From Camarhynchus parvulus (Eukaryota > Chordata > Aves > Passeriformes > Thraupidae): 64,000 bases of DNA. Every line of letters begins with the position of its first letter. Position 1 is the stretch's first letter. Made by a program: the position numbers and the translations under genes. Below the pieces are notes generated by a model that had not been told where the DNA came from, searched no databases, and worked only from the letters and a program-made list of their open reading frames with translations. Below, piece by piece: positions 23,001-38,000 of this stretch. Where the stretch lies: NCBI RefSeq assembly GCF_901933205.1, contig NC_044573.1, forward strand, positions 51,021,493 to 51,085,492. The letters run 5' to 3'.

Positions 23001-26000
23001 ACAAAGAGAAGGAACAAGACGCAGTGGCTGGGGGCAAAGGCAGGACTCCTGCTTTTTTGGTATTGCTGACATATGTTGATTTACAGAAACTGTAATTTAA
23101 TTAACATTAATCTCTTTTACACAATATAAATAGCTACAGCAGGGATTATTTGTCTTTTTCAACTGCCGCATAATTTTCCACATGAAAAGTAAAATGTTGA
23201 ACATTGATGTTCTTGTACACTCTGACACAACACTTCTTGTTGTGGTACTTCCACATTGCAAAAACTTAAAAACTGGTTTGTTGCTGGTAATCCTGTGTAA
23301 TCCTTACAAAACCTTCATTCTTAACCTTCTTTTTTTACGTATTCAGATTCAAAGCAGAATATGATCCGTAGCTTTATATGCTGTGTGTGTACCGTTACCT
23401 TTTTAGCCCAATCTGTTGTTAGTAGATGGGTGTAATTGATTGAAGTAATTAAAATATTTTTTTTCCTGCCAGTGTGCACATAAATTCACATGGTTGCAAC
23501 ATTTCTTCTACCTGGAACACAGCCTGTAGAGAAATAAAGAAACCAGGTTTATTTTTAAAAAATTTTTAGTAGGACATGATCTCACAAAATAATTCTCCTT
23601 TTAAAGAGATTAGACACTTAATGGTTAATGTAAGTATCCAGTACTCTACTAATCTACCACCTTATTTTAAAATGGTTTCCTCCCCATAAGATTTTTTTTT
23701 CATTTTTGTATTATTTGTTAATCATTGTCATTAAGTATGTAGCTATTTCAGGTCCATTAAAGGTCAGCTTATACCTGAAAAGTGTGCTACATTGGTTGTC
23801 TAGCAAAGGGCAAATATGTGATTGGTAGTCAATAAAATAACTTTTTATGTTAAAAACTTACTTGAGTCTAACTGTTTGACTACTTTGACATGTTATTTTG
23901 CAGACACAAGGAGGCAGGCTCTGATAAAAAAATCTCTGGCCTGTAATAACTGAAGAAATCTTGTCTCCAACTGTGGCATAAGCAGTTGGACTGATGAGTT
24001 GTTTTGTTAGTTTTTTTTACACATTGCAAGGTTTTAGAGGTAACCGTATCTTCCAAAAACTTAAAGTTTAGAGTTAAAAGCAAGATTTTTATTAATGGCT
24101 GTTGTTTCAGCCTTCCTGTTGCATTGTTAATCCTTTTGCAGAAATGTATGGTATCTGTATTTACTGAACATTAAAGTTCTAATTCTAAAGTGTTGAGAGA
24201 ATGCCAGTGAGTTGCCACAAAAGGACTGATGTTTCATGAACAGTATTTGGATAATCAATGAATTCATGTGAGAAATTATGTTTCTAGTAACTTTCAAAAA
24301 GCAAAGTGTGGTGATTTTTGCTTTACAGTCTACTAAACATCAGAAAAAAATAATGTAAGATCAGTAGATATGATCTATATCAAAGAGGCATGAAAAAATC
24401 TTCAGTTTTTAATTCTTGAGATGGAAAAGCATCAGAGAAATGCTTCCAGGCTCTTGTATTAACATTTGTGGTTTTCTGAAATCAAGCAAGAGAGAAAAGC
24501 AAGAGACAACTTTTATTCCACAACTAGTTGACAACCTCTTGAACCAAAAGTCATTCAGCTTTTAACAGACATATCCATCTGTTAAATGTGACTGGCTTGT
24601 CACTTTCAAGTGTAGTCAGACACCTGTGAAACAAGCTTCTCTCTGCATACAAATTATGAGATTTTAAGTATTATTATAATTTAATTTTTATTATTATTAT
24701 AATTTAATATTATTATTACAAAAAAAAGGACTGTGAAGTTCATGCCCACACTAAGAATTTGGGAAATATAGTTACTGTGCAATTTTACAACTGAAATAAC
24801 ATTATATTTTACCAGTTCTTATCCTTTACATATCCAATTAGTCCTTCTTAATAGGAATAACTAATAATGGTCAAATATTTTAATTGAGCTTTTAAATTAT
24901 TCAATTTTTTATTGTATCTTGGTGCCTTCTGAATGATTAATTTAGAAGATGCATGTAATTAAGAAGTATTAATAAAATTAAAAGTAACTGGTATTTGCTG
25001 TATTTGGAGAGATTCAGCACATGCTTAGTGACCTCACTTCTACTGGGACATTGTGGAATTCAAATGCATGAAAAAATGTGCTTGTAGAGTTCTATATCTA
25101 ATATGATCAAATCCCTGAGCTTTCCAGTTTAAATATTAATCTTTTTTACTAGTTTTATATAATGCATTTGTAAAAGTACATTTTCCATATTCTCATATTC
25201 TCATATTGCTGGTGGCAGAAAACTATTTTGTGGGCTACTAATACAACAAATGTTTTAAAGGCTTGCATACAGAAGAATAGATTTAATCTGTTCTTTACTT
25301 AGGGTAAGTTAATATGTGTAAGTCAGATATTTAAGTAAATACCAGTTTCATAGTGTACTGTCTCAATTCTGCTCTGAGTATAAGCTAAAAATTTTTCTCA
25401 ATTTAAACTTTTCCCTTTGCTTTCTATTTTTTTTTTCTGTTTTCAGTCTGTTTGTTGGCTCTGATTATTTCAAAGATTTGTAACTGGGGAAGATTGTGCT
25501 TGTAAAACTGCTTTGTCTGCGGAGACAGAAAAACTAAAAAAGTGGGGGGAATAATGAAGATAATTGTATAAACTCCACAATCCTTAAAGCAGCCTGTGGG
25601 TAGTGGCAAAAATTAGGATGGTATTAACTGTTGTGTAGTATTTTCGGCTTTGCTTTGATTACATAGGTAATATGTTAAAATAATCTGTTCTAACAGAGAA
25701 TGAGAACGTATAGAACAAGTGTACTTCAGAGATTGAAATCTTTTCTGAGTTACATATATTTGTGTTAAGCTCCTAAACTTCACTTGTATAGTGTAAATAT
25801 ACTAAGGTGTGTTGTTCCATCATACAATTCATCATTTCTTTTTCTATATATGTTTTTTACTCTACTTCTCTGGAAGTAGAATTAACAACTGTCTTTTCCT
25901 GCCTGAGGTATGCTTTTGCCTTTGAAGGAGGGATGCATCAACATCAACATTCTGATTTGCAGAATCACAAAACTGTTGAGGTTGGAGGCCTTTGTACATC

Positions 26001-29000
26001 ACCTCGTGCAATGCCCTGCTCAGAGCATAATCACTGGGGCAGGTTGGTCAGGACTGTCTGCAGGCAGTTTTGGAACATCCCCAGGCATGGCGACTCTACG
26101 ACTGCTGAGAGCAACTTGTTCCAGTGTGTGATTACCCAGACAGTAGAAAATTTTTCTTATGTTTAAATGGGATTTCTTGTATTTCATTTTGAGCCCATTG
26201 CCTCTCGTCCTGTCACTGGACACCACTGAGAAGGCTCTGGCTTTATCACTCGCCACTGCTCCCCTCCTCTCATCAGGTATTTAGACAGTGATAAGACCCT
26301 CTTTGCTTTTCCAGAGTTAGACAATCTGAGCTCTGCCTCTCCTGGTGTGACATGTCCCTAGCCTTTCATCAGCCTTGTGGCCCTTCCCATGTCTCGTACT
26401 GAGAGCCCAGGGCTGCAGGTGTGGCACACCAGTGCTGAGTAGAATGGAAAGATCACTTGCCTCAACCTGCTGGCAACACTTCTAATTCACCTGTGGATGC
26501 TGGTAGCCAGTAAGGTCAGGAGTACAATTTGGAAGCTCATCTCCTGGTCATCTAGGGTGCTTTGGTTCACCTCACAGAGTAGTTTAAACACGTGAAATAC
26601 GCTTCTTCCAGTTTAAACTAAACAAGAGGATGTTTCAGATTTGTGCTCTAATCACTAAAAGCTGTTTTATCCTCATGACTTGACCACAACTAATCCAGCA
26701 TAGCTGCCTTCTCCTCTTTTTGCATTCTAGAGATTTCAATTGCTATAAATCCTATGTTTAATGTAGTTTTTATGTTTTATTTGGAAATGCTTTATTTTCT
26801 TTATTTAACTGTAGAGACCAGCTTTTAAAAATATGCATAGTTTAATTATTGTAGGAAAGCTAAGAAGCTTATGAATTGTACATATAACTCTAACTCAAAT
26901 TTTAGAAGAGCAAAATAAGTCCTTAAACCAGACAGAAGTGTGACAGTGTAGAATACAATCATTTCCTGAGATTCATAGTAGGTATTGCTATGTTATTTGT
27001 TTTGTCATCTAACCTTCATAGTTACAAGTTGTGTTTGTCATTGGAAATTTTGTTTTGCCTATTTAGCTTGTCTATAATATGCTATTATTTTTATTATTAT
27101 TAAAATGAATTGTAAGGGGATTTAGCTGAACTTTCAGGAGTTTTAAGAGGCATTTGAGATCATTTTGTCTTAATAAAATTTGTCTAGCATGTAACATACT
27201 ATACTGTTACCCACTCATTTTCTTCAGTAAGATTTAGAATACTGTAGAAGAATCTGGGAGGCAAGAGGGTCATGATGCTATCTTCTTTTGAGTTTCTTAA
27301 TTATATTTTTGTAGTCTTCATTTCCCCCACTTTTTCATTATATATTTTTTTTCTTACAGGTTTCCCTAAGTTAATTTTACTTGAAAATAAGTATTTGAAA
27401 GTAATTTGGTTTCTCTGGAATGTTTTAGATTTTCATTTGATGCTGCCCGCCTAATGTCTTGTCTTTTGCAAGTTTCCTGTGGCATCATGTAATGAAGAGA
27501 CAGTACAGTGTAAGACCTTCCAAGTTTGTTTATCAGTATGTTAAATCTATTTCTAAAAGTCCTTGAATTCAGACAGCTTGGACTTAGCCATGTAGAAATA
27601 CATTTATGACCTGCATGCAGAAATTACATGATTGAAATATGACACACTAATGTTTATGAGAGCAAGAGCATTTTTATATGAAAATGTTTCCAGTAGTTTT
27701 GGATTTTAGTAGAATCCAATTTAATGTCTTTGTGCCCTTTGCTTCCCTCATTTAAATTCCAGCTGTTGGATTCCTGTACCAAGCATTTAACAAACATTTT
27801 TCTGTCAGTGGTTTGACAAAGGGATGTAGAATATGAATGAGTAATAAATTACGGCCTGGTAAAGCTTTCATCCCTTAATCAGAATCAAAATATCACTAAA
27901 ATTTATTGCAATGTTATAAAAAATATTTCAGTTGCTAATTTATTTTCTATGCTAGAGAATTAAATACACACAGGAAAAAATAAGTATAATCTTTTGATCA
28001 TGTTAGACCAGGAAAAAGAAAGATGGGTAGTAGGACAGAATTTAGAAGATAGAGAATAAACCTATTGTGCATGCTTGCTGGCTGGAACTTTTGTTCTCCG
28101 GTATTTTTTACTTGGCACAAATTTAGTTTAAAATGGGAGTGAGGGGAGTTTCAGTTGTTATCCAAACATAAATCTGGAGTAACTTACTGTGTATGGGGAA
28201 TGAATGTCTGGCACATACTAGAGACGAAATACTTGCTCTGAAATTGTGCTGTGTATTAGCAAAGGAAAAATAACATGGTATTACGTGATATAAATAAAGG
28301 CAGAGAAGTTTCTGTAAAACTCACTGTATAATTCCAGCCAGCACACCCACACTTAGTATTTACTGAACAAAGATTAAGAGCAGCAAATCAAGATGTATAT
28401 TTTGTAGTTGTCTTGGCAAAACATTTCTGTGAGAATGATTACTTGCCAAGTCTTTATGAATTTGAAGATAAATGTCCTGTCTACAAACTCTGAGCAAACT
28501 CTCTTAGTTAATAATTGGCAGAACAGTTGTGTCTTTGTGTGTGAAATTACAAGTGACTTTAGCTCTACTTCTGATGTTATTTAATATTTAAACATTAGTT
28601 GTCTCTAGCCTCCTTTACCTCCTTAGTACTTTAATTTCTGCACATACAGTACTACTTTGTTGGCCACATAAAAGTCTTTTTTGCTACTTAGTTTGAATAG
28701 AGAGGGGCAAAAAATAGTTGTATCTATTATAAAACTGAGTGCATAAAACAAAAAAGAGGAATAAGTTCATTCATCTGTTTGATCCCAGATATTCCAGATC
28801 TTAATCGTAAATAGTGAAGAGAGATAAAAAATACAGGTCACTTAATTCCAAGATTTTCTACATTCTTCATATACATTTAGGCTTTGAAACTTGAAAATCT
28901 TTGCAGCTACATTGTATGGTTTTAGTTTTCTTTGACATCAACATTTTCAGCTTGGCTGTTCACAGAGGATTTTCTTTTATTAGAAGTTCCTAAACAAATG

Positions 29001-32000
29001 CTTCCTCTAAGTCAAGTTTTTTAGTTTTAAGAGTGTGTCACTGGTCATTAGGGACATGCACTTTAAACATTTTGTTCAATGTTTAGAGAAGTTCTGAAGA
29101 GAAAACCAAAATGATTTTGATGTAAAATGGCCTTTCAAGTGTCATGTTCTATAAGGTAAAACAATGCATTTGTAAAACGTAATACGGTGAGCATTTCTTT
29201 TGTGGCATCTGTACTGTTTGGGAGATTACTTTCCACCTATTAGAAATTGAACCACTTCCATTGAAGCAAAAGTTTTGTGACTTAGCAAACAGTAATAATT
29301 CTGTCCTTTGCTTTTGCAATATTACAGAAATCAGAACAGCTGTATTTAATGGAATGCAAATTATTTGTTTTCTTTTGGATGTGGGGAAAGGGGGCAGCTG
29401 AACTCATGTCGCTGTTGAATTTCTTAGTGGAGCTCCTGGAGGTGGTAAACTTTTGGCCTCTCGCTTATGAGTTATTTGCTACTGAGATTTCATGTCAACG
29501 TAAACATGGAGGACAGTTCTTTGACCTAGTTTAAAATTTGACTGATGATATTAACAAAGGAAAGCTGCTAAAAATTTAGTAATGAGGTGCATTTGCCCGT
29601 TTGCTGCCAATTAGGCAGGAAAAGGACATTAATATATTTACTTCACTAGGTGAAAACATATTTTTCAGTTACAATCACGTTTTTACAATAAGTAATACTT
29701 GTGTGATCAAGCACACCCAAAAGATATGCAAGAGAACACCTTAACTGGCAAAAGTAGTAGTGTCAAAACCAACAGTCTTACAGATAGCCTTCTTGTAGAA
29801 TACTTGGGACATTTCAAAATTAGAGCAGAGAGGATAACAGAAAACACAGAAGTGGAAGAACTTGTATTTGGAAATAAATTAATTTCTTTTCCTTATGAAT
29901 ATGTATAGTAATACTCAAAAATGGAAAAAGTATAACTAGTGGATGCTTTTTCCTGTTGTCAGCAGTAAGGCAAAGGATTGCTTACTGTTTTCAGATTCAC
30001 TCCCATATTGCTTTTCATACAGATAATTTCAAAAGCAAAAATTTAAAACATTAAAAGGTTCTTATATTTATTTCAGTATTGTCTTACAAGATAAATACCA
30101 ATTTATTTCCTCCTCTTCCTATTTTGGTTTTTTTTTCATAGAAATCTGTAATCCATTCAGTTTTTCAACTACTTCACCTTCTGTTTGTTTGGTAAATTTA
30201 ATGATAGAGGTTTTCAGTCCCAAAGTTTTACTTTTGACTAGAGCAGCACTGAGTAAAGCAGTAAGTGTACCTAAATATACTTGTCAACATTCTGTGTGTC
30301 ACTGATGAGATTCAAACTGGTAGAGTGTACTTTTCTTCTGTTTCTTCAGTTCATCAACTGAAACTGATGTTTGTGGAGATTTTGACTGGTTGGGTCTGTT
30401 TTGCATTTCCTGACCTAAAGGTTGTGTCATCTTTCATTGCAATCAGGTTTTATCAGTGTTTTATCAATAGCATCTGAGCCAAGACTACCTCTTGGCTCTG
30501 ATTGCTACTAGGTAGTGCTGCTGTGTCAGTAGTTTTCACAGACATCGTGCTCTTTCTTGATCACCACTTACTTGACAAAAAAGGAATAGCTTTTGTCCTT
30601 ATCTCAACGATGGCCTCATCAGAGGCCTGCCTCTGGGCTAGTTAGTCCTTCTTTCAAACATATAAATCTATGTGAAGAAGTGAGCATGCAAAAATTCCAG
30701 ACTTCAAAAGCTGTTAAGGATCACAGTAGACTCCCTTGTTAGGATAACTCAAGTATGCTTTGACCTTTTGCTAGTTAATAAGATCTTTCAGGAAATCTTA
30801 AGAATTTCTGTCGGTGGTGATACAAATTGGGACTTGGTGGCTCCATGTGGTAACTGTCTACTGTGGTCAGTTGTGTGGCACCGAAATGTAATTGCTGTGA
30901 CAAGTGGAACACATTTAATCTTGTCTCAGGTGACATCAATAGTCTGCCTCTAGGTTGCCTCTGTTCCTGTTATCTTGGAGCTGCTGCTGCTGCGAGAGCA
31001 CCTTTACTCTTTCTTGACAGTCTGTGCTTTGGATAATAGTACTTTGATTTTTAACAACCTAGGAGCCTTGGGTACCTTGGTCCTAGAATCTTTTGTTAGG
31101 AGGAAGGTGTTGGTGGGGAAGATTGTTTGGTGTCACCCACAGTGTAAACTTACATATGGACAAGAAAGACATTTTTCTTGTTTCTGTAACTATTGTTCTC
31201 TGACATGTGATTTCTGTGTGTTCAAGAGTTGTTCTGCATTTGTGCATTTGAGTGCCTGAAGGAGTCCTAAAGTCTTTCTCAGCTGCTGAAATCCTAAGAG
31301 GGGAGAGGGCTGGTTTTTCAGGGCTTTATACAGAGCGTGCAGATGTCTCAGTCAAGTAAATACGCCCCTTGGGATATTAGTGAAGGAAGCATTATCTGGC
31401 TTTCACAATTTAAATGGATGTATTTGGAATGAGAGTGGACAAACCTACATAGAGGTAACACAAGAGTAACAGTTACAGTGTAGAAGATCTTTTAATTTTT
31501 AAACTGATCAAGGCTAAAGACATTTTCAAGATCGATTTATATGGAAACAGAGTTCTTTTTATGTAAATGAATTATGTGAAGATGCATACTTCAGCAAGTA
31601 AGGTAAATCTATATCCCGTAATGAACAAATGTATTTTGAATTTGTCACCCTAATTCCTGTCAGTCTAGAATAAATTTATTTGCCTCTGAAAATATCTGGT
31701 TTTGGCATTCATCAAAAAGAAATAACTGATCTAGATGGCTCATAGGTTTAGCAACCTTATGTTAATTCTTAAGTTTTATATTGTTAAATTATACCATGAA
31801 ATGGGTTCAGGGGAGCTTACAATCAAGTATGTACTTAAAAATCAGTTTAATTGAAGACTGTGAATTAGCTCCTTGTCATGTGATGATGGTATTTTAATTG
31901 ATGACTGTTTTTAATATTAATTTTAGTGCCTTAGATGCAGTTCTGTCTCTCTGTGTTTGACTGTCTTTGAAATCTAATTTCAGCCTTATATGTGCTAGTT

Positions 32001-35000
32001 TTATAATGTTTAACATTAACATGTCAGCATCCTGAAGATAAATTAGGTGGGCTTAAGAGTACCCTTATCAGTAATTAGCTTAATAGTAATGTTGTCACTT
32101 GATGAAACCTACATAGAAATTCTTTCATTTGTTATGGTCAAGTATTGTAGTTGTTCTTAAGTTTTTACTAATTCCTTTAGTTTTGTTCAGGACTTTCACT
32201 TGGTTGTTCTTTACTGAAACTTGGATAAAAAGATGCTAGGTCCTTCTATACATTGTAATAGTAAAAATAGAGAGGCACTGGAGAGCACAAGTATTTTTTT
32301 TTCAGGGAGAGTGTCTTTAAATGGATAGGCAACCCAACAGCTTTAACATTCAAAAATAAGTGAGCTTTGGAGTCCCAAATAAGGAATGTATGCTTAGTCT
32401 GGTTTGAACACTCAGTTGCATATAAAATAGGAAATACTACTTTAAAAATCCAGAAAAGTTAGTTAAATTATGGCACTCACCAGCAGAATCTAAGTTTTGT
32501 AGAAAGAGATCAAATTTTATTAGACAAATTGCTAATAGATGGAAAAGGCAGACGAGCTTGTGAGTATAAAATGTTTTCTTCTGCAGCAAGCATCAGGATA
32601 AGTCCAATGTGATAGCAATTGTGTTGTATTCATGTTTACTGAGGTAATTTGAAGGGAGAACATTCTCTCTTCATAGTGGATGAAGAGGTGCTTGGGAGGA
32701 ACGAGATGCTGAAGCTATGAGGCAAGTTAGGATTGCTTGCAAGAAGGACATGGGGTATTCCATAATAATTACCTCATGACAATATTTGGTGGAGTTACAG
32801 CTTTTGACTCTTAAACTCTACATTTGAAAGTGTTTTGTAGGACTGCCTTAAGAGTCAGAAGTGAGAGAGGAATATTTTTTTTTTGTGGGAAATGTTCTGC
32901 ATTTGATTACTGAATGTTTCTGGCTGTTTTCCCTTCTCTGTGTGTGTTAATCCTAGCAAATAATGCTTGCTCGTGTTAGCTCACAGTTTCATGAAGCCTA
33001 TAAAGTTCTGCCGTGTGCAAATCTAAAACTCACAGTTTTTTGGTAGTAAAAAGATAATTTTTAATCGGAAGATGTTAATCATTCATGTTCAAGATCTTAC
33101 TAAAAACTGGCAACTCTACTTGGAGGGGAAGTTTGATAAAGTCTGTCTTGCCTGATGTAAAGATCAGGTTAGTGTAAAGATCAGTGTTTGATGCTATGTA
33201 TGCACATACATGGAGATAATAGGTCCTTAGTACCATTTGCTCAAGGCTTTTAAGGATAACTGGCTCCTGTTACATGAAGTTCCATTTATATCCATACACT
33301 CTCTCAAATCACTTCAAAGTTCCTATTTGGGTGAGTTGCAAGTGAGGGTGGTGGTAGTTTATAAAAGCACTTGATATTGCATAACAGTGGTACAAACATA
33401 AGTTTAAAATGAACAGGAATAGTAATTGGGGGAAAATAAAATGTAAATCTCCCCAAACTATCTCCTAGTATCTCTGCAAGGCCAAACCTTACATTTTGCT
33501 GTCACTGCACACTAGTACTGGAGTCAGTATATGGTTAAATCATGAGTTTGACTTTCATGTGTATGGGGGTGCATTGCATTGTTTGCTTAAGGGTTCTGCC
33601 TTAGATAATGACTTTCAGTGTTTTTTGTGTGTTTTGTATCATTTCAAGGTCGTTTGTATGCAATGCAGACAGGGATGAAGATTGACAGTAAAACGCCAGA
33701 ATGCCGTAAATTTTTATCCAAACTTATGGATCAGTTGGAAGCTGTAAGTAGAATTTATTGCTTTCCTCAAAAATTATCATAATATTAATCTAACTTTTTA
33801 TTTAAATTTCTGGAAATACTGTCTCCTCTGCAGCTATTCTGCATGCAAGCAAACTGCATGAACTTCAGTTGTATGCAATAAATTGCAGAAGGATTGGAAG
33901 GAGATAAAACTCTATGTGTGTATGCATGCACAAACATAATTGAAATTTTGCCGTAAGATTTTGTGTAGACACAATAAATTAAAATGATTTATTTATACAT
34001 GTTCTCATGACAAATCATAATTCATTAGGAAGTTAATGCAGGTGTTCTAGAAGACTTTTTAAAATTCATTTGCCTTTGATTTCTTGAAGTCTGTACAGTT
34101 ATTTTCACTGCTGTAGGACTTAATAGCTTAGTCCTGGGATGCTTTTGAAATCTTTAACCTAAACTGTTGTATCCAGGGATACAACCTAAACTGTTGTATC
34201 CAGGGAGATTTTAAAAATACTCTTTAAAAGACAAAGATACTTCTGATTGTATCCTGTGTTAGAGATTGGGGATTTTATTTTATAAATTCTTGTAAGTACT
34301 GTCTATTCTGTGTGGGTAAGGGATAGCTGTGCCATGCTCTTCTGAGTGGACCTGATACTAATTAAAAGCCTCAAGTAGAAGAGAGTTTAAGAAAGGTAAA
34401 GTTGTGGTATAGATGGTCAGTTTAAGTTCCAGGAGTTGTTTATGTTCATACCCTGTAGTTTTCAGTGTTCTCAAAGGAGGAAGTTTGTTGATTCTAAGGT
34501 GTAAGTGCTCATTTGGAAGCAGAAAGTAGTGTTGAAAAATGAAGCAGCAGTTCTTTTTTTGTTCAGTATCAGTGATTCCATCCAAAGTCTAGCAGTGCCT
34601 GAAGAGTTTGTGTGGAACTAGTATAACAGCCTTCACTTATGAAAATGGATCGCTTGCCCAGAGAAGTATTCAAGGCCAGGTTGGATAGGTCCTGAGCAAC
34701 CTCTTCTAATGAATGGCATCCCTGCTCACAGCAGGGGAGTTGGAATTAGATAACCCTTAAGGTCCTTTCCAATCCAAACCATTCTGTGATTCTTCAGAAA
34801 AAAAAAATGAAACATGAACCATTTGTCTTCTTTTTTTCATGACTTGTACTTCTTGCTTTTTTATCACTGATTTTTTGCAATGGAAAATTCAGTGTACAGT
34901 GACTTTTTGGTGTGTTATTTCATCAGATTTTGACATCTTTAGTAGGAGTGGGGTTTGTGTTCAAAGGGAGAGAGAGATAGCAGGAGAAGTGAGATTAAAA

Positions 35001-38000
35001 CTCAAAAGGATTTTGCTGTTCATTCCTAAGAAATGTTGGGATTTGCTGGGGTACTTGTGGTACTGCAGCAGTTTATCTGCAGCATTCAGTTAGCCCTTCT
35101 GTTTCAAAATTGAAAAGAGTAAAAAAGCAGCAAAAATCTATAGTTTCACCTTTTGGTTACTGGTAAGTTTGTCTGTGTGACAACTTATGCATAGGTAATG
35201 AATATTACTCTGTGTATCCGGGTGGGTGAAGGATGGAGAGAGCACTCCTAGTCAAGTTTAATAGAGCACTTTTGGGGCTAAGAAGTTGGGGTTTATGGAA
35301 AAGCTTCTGCTGTAATTTAGGAGCTGCTGTTTCAGGTCTGCCCATAACCACCAGGGGGCGCAGAGGGGTGCGGTTTAATTTTTTTTACGATTAAGCCTAA
35401 ATGCCTTGAGTTTTAGGTTGAAATTTTGTATCAATGTTTAAAACAACAGTACTGCTGTATTGAATCACAGATTGTGTGAAGGATAATTTCAACAGTAAAC
35501 GGCTTGGTTAACTTTAGTACTTTTAGAAGTGTATGTAACAGTGTCAGTTGTGTGTTCGAAATAATTGAGCATCAGATCAAGTATAGTAATCAGTTCTTTT
35601 CTGAGTGTGAGGTATACAGATAGGTTAGGGAAATATATGTGTGTACAAACAGTTCCCTTCCTGAGTTAGCTTCAGTGTCTCAGTGTTTCATTTGAACACA
35701 TGAATTTTGGTACTTTCACAAGAAAATTACACTTTGTAAAACAAATACTTTTTGAAAACCACATAGAGTAGTTTGATTAAAGCCTTTAAATTTAAAATTC
35801 TATTTGGAAAGCTTATATTTAACTGCTGAAATGAAGTAACTTTTCTGGCAACATTCTGTGTCTTAGAAAGTTGGCAGCAATCTAAAAAATATGGAAATGC
35901 TGCCTGCATGATTAAAATTTTCTTTGCACGCACAATGAAAAATAACTGCCATTCAGAGATTGTTTTTAAATCTTTTGGCAAAATAAAGGCTGCAGGTTAG
36001 TATCATGCAGTGTTCCTGTTTTTGTTCTCTAAGGATAACCTGAGATTTCCTTATGTGCAAACAGTAAGCCTATTCAGAAGCTGTAAATCCACCTGTTGTA
36101 ACTGTTAGAGGGCTGTTTGCTTTACTGATTTTTGTTAGGAAACCTGAGGGCTCTGGTACTCTAACATCTTTGAAAAGAGTTCTTTGAATTGAAATACGCT
36201 GCTTACACTGAAAATTCCAGTAAATCCGTAGGTCACCAGGCGGGTCGAGGTAGGGCTCAGATACTTTGAAAGATGTAATGAACTGTGGTGAAATAACCTC
36301 ACAAGAGGGGAGATGACTCTGATCTACAGCACCCTTATAAAGCATGCATTACTTTACCAGTTCAGCTGTGTTGAATCTTGGCACAGGCTTAGGGGCTGGG
36401 TCTTTCAGATGCTAAGGGGAAAAATATCTGTTGCTGTTCCTTCACGGCATTGTAGCTGTGTTTATTTTTAACCTTGCTGGAGAAGATGTTGGGATGTTGG
36501 TGGTTTTTCTAAGCATTTTGTGACTGAAGATTCACAGCTACTTATTCATAATATTTCTCTCTCCCCAAGAATGTGTGTTCTCTTTCACATGCTGCTTTTA
36601 GCATTTGTTATGTTAGAAGCTGCAGATTTGTAAAACAAAGTGTAAGTTGTTTCTTTTTAAATTGTACTTGACTTCGTTTAAATCAGCAGGTTCTTTTTGT
36701 GTTTGCAGAATTGCTAAGGTCTAATAAAGTAATTAATGTATTTTTCCAACATTTTTCAGATGAAAAAGCAATTTGGTGATAATGAAGCAATTACTCAGGA
36801 AATTGTTGGCTCTGCTCATGTGGAGAATTATGCCTTGAAAATGTTTTTGTATGCTGACAATGAAGACAGAGCTGGGCAATTTCATAAGTAGGTGAAAATC
36901 TTCTTTTTCTTATCTGAAGATACTGGTCAGGGAATGTGAATATCCAAACTCTTTAATTTGAATGGAAGCAAAAATTGAGATTTAATACATTCTTTTCTCT
37001 TCTGGAAAACTCAATTTGTTACTGCTTATAGGTCTCTAGTATCGCACATTAACTGGTATCCTCCTCCTTATGTTCCTTAGGGAGTTGCTTACCTGCTGGC
37101 AAGCCTTCTAAAACCGCATGCTAATATTGTGCTTTATTTTATCAAGCATGTTATAGTTTCTATTGACCAATGATAGTAGAATAGTTCTGATGATCCATTA
37201 TATGATTTGGTTTACAGCAATTACTATGGAATGTTCATGTATTTTTCTAAGCTAATACAGGATTTCTGATGACCTACAAATTCCAAGCTAGAAACTAAGT
37301 GCAGAACACGTAACCAGTTTTAAAAAATGCTGAATATTTTCTGCATAGTAGTTAGGCTACTAATCAATATTGCTAGATTTAAATGTTGTGAAGCAGCTTC
37401 TGTAACATCAGATTAAAAGAGAAAAAAAAGCGATGTTTGGCTTGAAATAAACCAGTATGATCTAAGATTACAATGCATAAAATGTGAGTGACATTGAGAG
37501 TGACATTGCCAAGTTAGCAAAATGCTTTCTTTTTTGCAGAAACATGATAAAGTCCTTTTATACTGCAAGTCTCCTGATAGATGTTCTAACAGTATTTGGG
37601 GAGCTCTCTGAAGAGGTAAGTGTCAGGCATATGAGTGTATTATCCGATTGCTTTTCCAAGCACAGACATCGCTTTTATACGTCATGAATATGAATTTCAA
37701 AGAACAGCGTAGCCAAACTCTTGTTAGAAAGCCATAAAGAATCATGCTAAGTATTTAAAATAAATTGTAGATTTATATAGAAATATTAGACATCTGTTAG
37801 AAGATGCTTTGTGACAAGTATCAATTAGAAACTGGAAGTTTAATTTTTACTGTGGGACACATAGCATTACATTGAGCAAGTGGGAATGCTTATAGGGAGA
37901 AAAGTAATGCAAGGTTCCTAGCTTTGTCCGCCTTCACTTTTTTCCATGTCCTGCTTGAAATTCACAGGCATGGCATCCTGTATGTAAATCCCCAATCTGG

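Larger units (their letters stand above)
19739..33648 (+). other. VTA1 intron 1 (13.9 kb)
   Basis: Largest intron of the gene. It holds the 47-bp minisatellite at 21.9-22.2 kb, a short AT-rich TTATTA stretch near 24.66-24.72 kb, and a minus-strand CR1 at 25.96-26.5 kb. A non-repetitive, less AT-rich stretch at about 30.3-31.3 kb could not be assigned. The rest is AT-rich sequence in which I see no exon or RNA gene. Confidence 0.7.
33744..36759 (+). other. VTA1 intron 2
   Basis: Contains a 27-bp tandem duplication (34156-34206), a sense-oriented CR1 3' end (34.65-34.80 kb) and a strong CTCF-like motif (35348-35361). Otherwise AT-rich without recognisable genes. Confidence 0.7.
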
